From contig NZ_JAILQF010000378.1 in NCBI RefSeq assembly GCF_024699075.1, positions 1 through 5,386 on the forward strand: 5,386 bases of DNA. Direction: 5' to 3'. Shown in pieces: positions 1 through 3,939 of this stretch. The first letter of the stretch is position 1. The number at the start of each line of letters is the position of its first letter. The position numbers were made by a program, and so were the translations under genes. The notes below the pieces were generated by a model. That model saw only the letters and a program-made list of their open reading frames with translations. It was not told the DNA's origin and did not search any database. This DNA is from Butyrivibrio sp. (GTDB lineage: Bacteria; Bacillota_A; Clostridia; Lachnospirales; Lachnospiraceae).

Positions 1-29
1 GGATGTAAAATTGTTTTCTTCGTACCCAT
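1..29 (-). CDS. Partial gene: first nine codons of an unidentified protein downstream of the putative oriT
   Basis: An ATG at 29-27 opens a frame reading MGTKKTILH before it leaves the window. It is supported by a very good ribosome binding site, AAGGGAGGA at 45-37, with GGGAGG ending 8 nt before the ATG. Too little is visible to name the product. Its place just downstream of a putative transfer origin, on the strand that would be nicked, makes a relaxosome accessory protein (MobC/TraJ-like) or another transfer or replication gene a reasonable guess, but that is inference from context only. A terminator at 104-128 lies about 75 nt upstream, so the gene either has its own promoter in that interval (GATAAT at 83-78 is a possible -10, without a good -35) or depends on readthrough. 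Confidence 0.6.
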
Positions 30-103
30 GAATCGTTCCTCCCTTCGGGTAATCTTCTAAATTACATTTGGGTTGGAATTATCCTCATTACTAAATGGGC
101 AAT

Positions 104-128
104 AAAAAAACAGGCATTTCAGCCTGCT
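104..128 (-). terminator. Rho-independent terminator, minus strand
   Basis: On the minus strand the arm CAGGC (126-122) pairs with GCCTG (115-111) across a 6-nt loop. The stem can be lengthened by a G-U and an A-U pair at its base, and it runs directly into seven consecutive T residues (110-104). This is a textbook intrinsic terminator for leftward transcription. It would end transcripts coming from the putative oriT region before the gene starting at 29, and could act as an attenuator for that gene. Confidence 0.75.
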
Positions 129-302
129 AACCTTCCGCCACTGATTGGCTTTTTCATATCCGCTATGTGTTGGCGAGTCCTTTTTTGTCACTTCACATAA
201 ATTGCTTTCTTTTCTGCTTCGCCAAGTCTTGGTTCCAGTAAAATCAATACTTGCCACCCTTCGGTCATTTTGGTCTTTCTTTGGTGGGTCATCCTATAGA
301 GT

Positions 303-381
303 GATTAACAGGATACGCCTAAAGTTACAACCCTTTAGGCAGAAATTTCCGTGCTCCTATGTCGCCCGCTTTAGGGTATCC
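303..381 (-). other. Putative origin of transfer (oriT), IncP/MOBP type, with nic site on the minus strand
   Basis: On the minus strand, arm GCCTAAAG (340-333) and its perfect complement CTTTAGGC (324-317) flank an 8-nt loop. The arm is followed by GTATCCTG then TTAATC. TATCCTG followed by T (315-308) fits the YATCCTG/Y nic consensus known from RP4, R751 and the Ti-plasmid borders. The predicted nick, between 309 and 308, lies exactly 8 nt past the inverted repeat, the spacing I recall for RP4. A relaxase would nick here and bind the 5' end at 308, so DNA left of the window would be transferred first. The same right arm can also pair with a 13-nt segment at 369-381. No relaxase gene is in the window, so the call rests on motif, spacing and setting. 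Tn1549-like ICEs of Firmicutes are the elements I would compare first. Confidence 0.55.
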
Positions 382-410
382 CTATCTAATCCCTCACAAA
401 CATTTTCTCT

Positions 411-452
411 GATATCAGTCTGACATCAGCAAATGATATCACATAGACATCA
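411..452 (-). repeat. Four TGATRTC repeats beside the putative oriT (candidate relaxosome protein binding sites)
   Basis: Read on the minus strand, TGATGTC (452-446), TGATATC (441-435), TGATGTC (428-422) and TGATATC (417-411) alternate with start-to-start spacings of 11, 13 and 11 nt. They can also be read as two 24-nt direct repeats. The first and second types alternate strictly. The last unit sits in a perfect 10-bp palindrome, CTGATATCAG (409-418). Short repeats spaced about one helical turn apart next to a transfer origin are what relaxosome accessory or regulatory proteins commonly bind. The role is inferred; the repeats themselves are plain in the sequence. Confidence 0.55.
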
Positions 453-455
453 CCC

Positions 456-480
456 GCTTCTGGTCCAATGGACCAGAAGC
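456..480. repeat. Gene-boundary palindrome, copy 1
   Basis: This is a perfect inverted repeat with 12-bp arms. The left arm is GCTTCTGGTCCA, followed by one central A and then the exact complement of the arm. It is the leftmost of three related copies (see 1098-1130 and 1566-1590) and marks the junction between the cargo side and the oriT-side repeats, which start only 4 bases away. On the minus strand it is immediately preceded by TAG, just as the other copies are preceded by TAA. There is no T-run after it, so it is not an intrinsic terminator. Confidence 0.85.
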
Positions 481-550
481 TAATAAACCGTCTCCAATAA
501 TCTCTCATATGTTGACTGCAGGGACCCACAGCTGTGCAAGAAGGCATAAA

Positions 551-600
551 GAAAGGCCCCGACTCTCAAAGCAATTTGCCCTAAGAAATCGGAGCCTTCC
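551..600 (-). terminator. Long GU-containing hairpin after the last cargo gene, probable terminator or 3'-end structure
   Basis: Pairing 551-565 with 586-600 gives 15 consecutive pairs. Four of them (552/599, 558/593, 563/588 and 565/586) are G-U pairs in a minus-strand transcript but A-C mismatches in a plus-strand transcript, so the structure looks selected for leftward RNA. The stem begins about 50 nt after the stop codon of the gene at 649-1083 and is followed by TTTATG, a weak U-tract with more U inside the descending arm. The 20-nt loop contains the short inverted repeat GCAA-A-TTGC. Termination or 3'-end protection of the cargo transcript is the likely role. A structural part in the transfer region cannot be excluded. 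Confidence 0.5.
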
Positions 601-648
601 AGCAGGAACAGCCTAGCACAGCCGTAACCTACAGTAAACATATGTATT

Positions 649-1083
649 TTATTCCTCGTCTTCATAGTCCTCATTTGTTAATAATACAGCTGGAATGTAC
701 TCCGTCTTTGGGACCATCTCCTTAATAAGGCGAAAGTATTCTTCAAAGTATTCGCTTGGACAAAAGAAATTTGCTGACTCCCTATGTTTGTCCTCGAAAG
801 TCACTATGATTTCAGTTGCGCCAATATCTGTCACAAACAGAATATCATCACTGTAAAGGTATTTCGGTGTCATCTCTGCCACCTGTTCAAATATGTGCTT
901 AAACAATGGGCTGTCTGTAGAATATGACCACTTACGTGGAATATTCGTCTCAAGATTGCTACAAGGATGTGGCTTGTATTCATATTTTATAGAGGAATCC
1001 GTAATTGTCACCTTATCCGAAAATGCCTCATCCACGGGGCCATATCCAGATTCTCCTTTAATTGTAATTCTTACAATATCCAT
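649..1083 (-). CDS. Unrecognised 144-residue acidic-tailed protein (last gene of the cargo row)
   Basis: I do not recognise this family. The start is taken as the ATG at 1083 because AGGGGG (1095-1090) stands 6 nt in front of it. The in-frame TTG at 1098 overlaps the palindrome and has no Shine-Dalgarno of its own, and the ATG at 1089 is too close to AGGGGG. The protein is soluble by appearance, with no signal peptide or membrane segment. It is aromatic-rich and mixed alpha/beta in character: an N-terminal strand-like MDIVRITIKG, a strand pair around ILFVTDIGATEIIVTFED, a helical segment EYFEEYFRLIKEMV, and an acidic tail ending NEDYEDEE. It follows the DUF6508-like gene by 42 bases that hold palindrome copy 2. 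A small accessory or immunity-like cargo protein is possible, but nothing in the sequence proves a function. Confidence 0.75.
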   Translation of the reverse strand: MDIVRITIKGESGYGPVDEAFSDKVTITDSSIKYEYKPHPCSNLETNIPRKWSYSTDSPLFKHIFEQVAEMTPKYLYSDDILFVTDIGATEIIVTFEDKHRESANFFCPSEYFEEYFRLIKEMVPKTEYIPAVLLTNEDYEDEE

Positions 1084-1097
1084 TTTCATCCCCCTCA

Positions 1098-1130
1098 AGT
1101 AACTTCTGGTCCATTGGACCAGAAGTTACT
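1098..1130. repeat. Gene-boundary palindrome, copy 2 (longest, 16-bp arms)
   Basis: The left arm AGTAACTTCTGGTCCA (1098-1113) is separated by a single T (1114) from its perfect complement (1115-1130). It shares the core CTTCTGGTCCA with the other two copies. Its central base is T on the plus strand where the other two have A, so the core is in the opposite orientation. The stop codon of the DUF6508-like gene (TAA, 1128-1126) lies inside the right arm, and the Shine-Dalgarno of the next gene (1095-1090) follows just beyond the left arm. The stem is strong enough to form in mRNA between the two genes, but no U-tract follows it. Confidence 0.9.
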
Positions 1131-1545
1131 GCTCTGCAATTTCCTGAAGCCGTTCAAGCCAGCGCAATACTGCTCCAGATTCCAAAAAGGACATTAACGC
1201 ACCATCACAGAACCGTTCTGCTCTTACTGCTGCCAACAGCAAAGCGACTATTGCAACATCATCAAGCTTAGAAACATCTGCCGCTTCCATCGACCTAGTT
1301 TCCCATTTAATACCGTTCTTTTCAAGAATGTCGCCATAGTTATGAATTCCCATGTCAGGATTATTCTCATCAAACTTATAAATTGCATGTTCCAACTCGC
1401 GAACGCATACAGAATAGTTTACAAATGGGAATTGTATCGGATGCTCCAAAGTACCATTATTTTCATGATCAACAATCCATTTCCCAAAATTATCATCCTT
1501 TATTGCAGGTATAAATCTGATTAGATCATCATACTTACTGCTCAT
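1126..1545 (-). CDS. DUF6508-like small protein, 139 residues
   Basis: The C-terminal half carries the features I associate with DUF6508, a small uncharacterised bacterial family: a helical stretch VSKLDDVAIVALLLAAV leading into RAERFCDG (residues 108-115), then a short helix and a second one rich in Leu, Arg and Glu (LRWLERLQEIAE). The N-terminal half has a typical opening for such proteins, with a Trp near residue 23 and a proline-containing segment around 35-40. No biochemical function is established for the family as far as I know. The ATG at 1545 is preceded by AGGTGGGG (1560-1553) at a good distance. The gene lies exactly between two palindrome copies, and its TAA is inside copy 2, which gives it the look of a self-contained cassette. 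The product is probably cytoplasmic. Confidence 0.8.
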   Translation of the reverse strand: MSSKYDDLIRFIPAIKDDNFGKWIVDHENNGTLEHPIQFPFVNYSVCVRELEHAIYKFDENNPDMGIHNYGDILEKNGIKWETRSMEAADVSKLDDVAIVALLLAAVRAERFCDGALMSFLESGAVLRWLERLQEIAEQ

Positions 1546-1565
1546 TTATATGCCCCACCTTTTCC

Positions 1566-1590
1566 ACTTCTAGTCCAATGGACCAGAAGT
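1566..1590. repeat. Gene-boundary palindrome, copy 3 (one wobble pair)
   Basis: The 12-nt arms at 1566-1577 and 1579-1590 flank a central A. The copy matches copy 1 except for its end bases and an A at 1572, which faces C1584. In the minus-strand transcript this becomes a G-U pair, so the RNA hairpin is intact, whereas the plus-strand form would have an A-C mismatch. This favours a role in the leftward mRNA. The copy sits between the stop codon of the 70-residue gene (TAA, 1592-1590, overlapping by one base) and the ribosome binding site of the DUF6508-like gene. Confidence 0.85.
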
Positions 1591-1802
1591 TATACTTCCT
1601 TAAAAATGTGATTGCTTAAATCAAAGAATACCCAATCTCCTTCGTTGATATCCTTTTCATATAACTCTGAATCTGGTATCTTCATATCTATTTCTGAACC
1701 ATTTTCATCACGAAGAATTACATTATCCATGACAACATAGTCATCTTGACGTTCTTCGCATCCAAAATCAGGCTCTAATATCTGCTTAACAATATACTTC
1801 AC
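1590..1802 (-). CDS. Small conserved-looking protein of about 70 residues with an EPDFGCEER motif
   Basis: The protein reads as an N-terminal amphipathic strand or helix (KYIVKQIL), then EPDFGCEER at residues 10-18, then beta-type segments with acidic patches and an ILRDENG turn. It looks like a small beta-rich domain. I have the impression of similar short proteins in Clostridia, but cannot name a function. The start is uncertain. GTG at 1802 is preferred because GGAG (1815-1812) lies 9 nt upstream. An in-frame TTG at 1817 would add five residues but has no Shine-Dalgarno at a usable distance. The gene follows the 119-residue gene after a 33-nt gap, so it is probably co-transcribed. Its single Cys lies in the motif. 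Confidence 0.65.
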   Translation of the reverse strand: MKYIVKQILEPDFGCEERQDDYVVMDNVILRDENGSEIDMKIPDSELYEKDINEGDWVFFDLSNHIFKEV

Positions 1803-1835
1803 TTCTAACAACTCCAAATCAAAATAAAATCCTGC

Positions 1836-2195
1836 CTAACAACCTTTATAGGATAAATTACCTTCCTTCCACGTTCCAACCACAAGTTGCTTTCCGCTTT
1901 TGTCTGTCCATATCACATCGCCTGTATATGAATAGTATTCTCCGAGAATGTAATATTTCCCACGACTAACAAATTCAAACAGTTTAATATCCGTAGGATA
2001 ACTCTTTAAGTTATCCTTATTTGTCTTGTTGTAACACAAATCCGACACCTGAAACATAGGATCAAAAACAAGTCCTTTATCTTCCAAAAGTTTATTAATT
2101 TCAGCCGTCGTTTTTATCTCACTTCGAGCGCCAAAAGTCTTAACATACTCGTTAATAATTTTTGCAGCATCTTCACGACAAGATTGTAAACTCAT
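1836..2195 (-). CDS. Small protein of 119 residues in the sulfur-module operon, function unknown
   Basis: The ATG at 2195 is chosen because AAGGAG (2209-2204) sits 8 nt upstream. An in-frame GTG at 2204 overlaps that site and is unlikely. The gene begins 15 bases after the stop of the 575-residue gene, and its Shine-Dalgarno starts one base after that stop, so the two are almost certainly co-translated from one mRNA. The N-terminal 45 residues look helical, with a winged-helix-like spread. The C-terminal part has the run VSDLCYNKTNK, then LFEFVSRGKYYILGEYYSYTG, aromatic-rich and probably beta. Such a segment reminds me of small domains (DUF7225-like) found alone or attached to restriction-type nucleases, but I hold this comparison loosely. 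No catalytic motif is visible. Confidence 0.75.
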   Translation of the reverse strand: MSLQSCREDAAKIINEYVKTFGARSEIKTTAEINKLLEDKGLVFDPMFQVSDLCYNKTNKDNLKSYPTDIKLFEFVSRGKYYILGEYYSYTGDVIWTDKSGKQLVVGTWKEGNLSYKGC

Positions 2196-2210
2196 CCGAT
2201 TCACTCCTTC

Positions 2211-3938
2211 TTACATAAGATTTTGTAACTTTCTCATACACTCTTCTTTTTCAGATTGCTCAAGCTTTTCAAAGTAATAGAGAACATCATCAATTTTACC
2301 ATCTTTTATTACTTCATCAGCTTCGACATCAAGTTCTTGTATTCTTTCTATGGTTTTTTCTGAAAGATACTCTGGCAAAAACTTGATTCTATCTTTCCAC
2401 TTATGAATGTTTTCACGAGACTTATCCCCAAGTGATAAATTACTATCAACCCAGGCCTTCTCTTTCTCATCCAATCTCTCCGAAACTGATTTAATTAATT
2501 CATCAAGAAGCTCATTTACCTCAAAATCAAATTCAGCATCCTTATACTTTTCAATTAACTCAGTAGATATTGTTCCAAACGCTGTACGAGAAACCTCAGA
2601 TGCATTTAATCTTTCAACATCCGAGTATAGGTCTGATAAGTTTAATCTAGCCTCCTCAAGTGATACCTGATCGTTATAGGATATTCCTTTTTGTAAAATC
2701 AGATTAATTCTCTCAATTAAATCTTCAATATCTTCAGATGTCTTTACATCGTACAAATCATCCCAAATATCGGTTATATCCTGTTCGATACGATTTTTTA
2801 TCTTATCAAGTTCTTTTACACGTTCATCCAATGTACTCTGAACTTGATCCCCATCTCTTCCCAAAGCATTCTTGTATTTAGAAACTCGCTCTTGAAGATC
2901 TATGCCCCTTTTCAAAAATTCTTTAATGGCCACATAAGTGGTAAACTTTTCTACTTTGCTATCATTCAAAAACTTTGAGCAGTCCGCTCTTAATTCTTGT
3001 CTAGATTTTATTTCTGTCGTATTTTCAAGTTCCCGATCTTTCTGTGCACCTACACGCATAGCATATTCACGGAAGCCTAATTCTTCTAACAACTTCTGCA
3101 TTTTATTGTTATGATTTCTGAAAGAAGTCATATGTTCTACGTCTTTACAATACTCAGTGGCTATATATCCATCAATCGTATCATCAATACATTTAGTAAT
3201 TCCGTTTCTTAAATCATTAAGATACTGCTTAGTATTCTCATCAACATCAAAGCCATTATCTTCAAAGTACTTGCTTATTTGCAAATCCTCTAATGCTTCT
3301 AATGCTTTTAGTGCGTTATATAAACTTGAGTTTTCAAGAGCCTCTTCGTACTGATCTTCGATTGCAGAAGTCACTTCATCCCACTCTCTTTTGGCAGCAC
3401 TACCTGTGTCAAGAAGATTTTTCGCTAATAAAAACTCTGTTTCAATCTCCTCAGGTATCTCATCAGACATTGTCATCTGCTCTAACTCTTTTTTCAAAGA
3501 GAAAACTTCAGACATAATTCGATTATCCTGAATTCTAGTAAATAATCTTTTATATTTACCTACAACCTCTCCGGCATCGACAACAATAAATGTAGATTTT
3601 CGTATCACATCAACATCTATTTTTTTATCTTTTATAACTACAAGTTCTTTCCAGTTATTGATATTCTTGACTTCGCCATTATATCTAAACCTAAGGCAAT
3701 AACTTAAGTTCGCACATACCACCGCAATCATAAGCGTGATAATATCCTCACTCATTCCATAAGGTGGTCTGCTATAACGAGCAAATATCTCTTCACACTT
3801 CTTCTGTTCCTTTTCAGTAAGCTCTTTAACAATTTCGTCATATACTTTTTTAATAAGCCCTTTATTAAGCCAGCCCTCTCTAAGAGCAAACTTCTCATGC
3901 CCCTGCAATTTCATTTTGATTTTCATATTATTAACCAT
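2211..3938 (-). CDS. 575-residue helical protein with DUF4007-like N-terminal motif and BrxC/PglY-like region, putative defence-system component
   Basis: The first 30 residues contain QGHEKFALREGWLNKG (12-27), which closely fits the GHExFxxRxxWLxKG signature I know from DUF4007, a family often found beside PAPS-reductase-like genes in DNA phosphorothioation and BREX-like loci. Residues 55-130 (RPPYGMSEDIITLMIAVV and onward) resemble the post-ATPase segment of BREX BrxC/PglY-type proteins, in which a PPYG motif introduces a helical bundle. From about residue 140 to the end the protein is charged and almost entirely helical, with long coiled-coil-like stretches around 140-230 and 300-560. There is no Walker A or B motif, so it is not itself an ATPase. 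A full DUF4007 is longer than the motif seen here, so this may be a fusion or a reduced form. The ATG at 3938 follows the preceding stop by one base (GAGG Shine-Dalgarno in the end of that gene), implying translational coupling and perhaps a complex with that product. Confidence 0.75.
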   Translation of the reverse strand: MVNNMKIKMKLQGHEKFALREGWLNKGLIKKVYDEIVKELTEKEQKKCEEIFARYSRPPYGMSEDIITLMIAVVCANLSYCLRFRYNGEVKNINNWKELVVIKDKKIDVDVIRKSTFIVVDAGEVVGKYKRLFTRIQDNRIMSEVFSLKKELEQMTMSDEIPEEIETEFLLAKNLLDTGSAAKREWDEVTSAIEDQYEEALENSSLYNALKALEALEDLQISKYFEDNGFDVDENTKQYLNDLRNGITKCIDDTIDGYIATEYCKDVEHMTSFRNHNNKMQKLLEELGFREYAMRVGAQKDRELENTTEIKSRQELRADCSKFLNDSKVEKFTTYVAIKEFLKRGIDLQERVSKYKNALGRDGDQVQSTLDERVKELDKIKNRIEQDITDIWDDLYDVKTSEDIEDLIERINLILQKGISYNDQVSLEEARLNLSDLYSDVERLNASEVSRTAFGTISTELIEKYKDAEFDFEVNELLDELIKSVSERLDEKEKAWVDSNLSLGDKSRENIHKWKDRIKFLPEYLSEKTIERIQELDVEADEVIKDGKIDDVLYYFEKLEQSEKEECMRKLQNLM

Positions 3939-3939
3939 A

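Larger units (their letters stand above)
30..648. other. Gene-free structured region: putative transfer origin, binding-site repeats and two hairpin terminators
   Basis: About 620 bases separate the partial left-hand gene from the end of the cargo operon, and I see no convincing gene in them. The short frames present lack proper ribosome binding sites and run through strong secondary structures. The content, right to left along the minus strand, is: a long hairpin at 551-600; a perfect 10-bp palindrome CACAGCTGTG at 527-536; one copy of the cargo palindrome at 456-480; four TGATRTC repeats at 411-452; the inverted repeat and nic-like site at 303-381; a weak CCACC/GGTGG inverted repeat (254-258 with 283-287); a short CCAAG/CTTGG inverted repeat at 222-232; and a terminator at 104-128. 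The base composition is somewhat more GC-rich than the operon at 2211-5358. This density of inverted repeats is typical of the oriT-containing intergenic region of a conjugative element. Confidence 0.7.

Noticed and set aside
57..257. A 66-codon minus-strand frame across the terminator
   Set aside because: It starts at a GTG overlapping its only G-rich sequence, reads through the intrinsic terminator at 104-128, and shows no recognisable domain.
145..423. A 92-codon open frame on the plus strand
   Set aside because: It runs through the predicted oriT, its repeats and the CCACC/GGTGG and CCAAG/CTTGG repeats, lies opposite to all other genes, has no proper ribosome binding site, and its translation resembles no protein I know.
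480..674. A 64-codon minus-strand frame ending at palindrome copy 1
   Set aside because: It overlaps the end of the 144-residue gene and passes straight through the 15-pair hairpin. Its start has only a weak, badly spaced Shine-Dalgarno. The TAG beside the palindrome is noted under the repeats, since a decayed cassette gene remains conceivable.
1084..1098. Longer start (TTG at 1098) for the 144-residue protein
   Set aside because: This TTG overlaps the palindrome and lacks a ribosome binding site. AGGGGG at 1095-1090 is well placed for the ATG at 1083.
456..1590. CRISPR array from the repeated palindromes
   Set aside because: Only three copies exist, about 470 and 640 bases apart, with genes between them instead of spacers.
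456..1590. Classical integron attC sites
   Set aside because: The copies are almost perfect palindromes of 25-33 bp without the R'/R'' boxes and extrahelical bases typical of attC, and no integron integrase is in the window.
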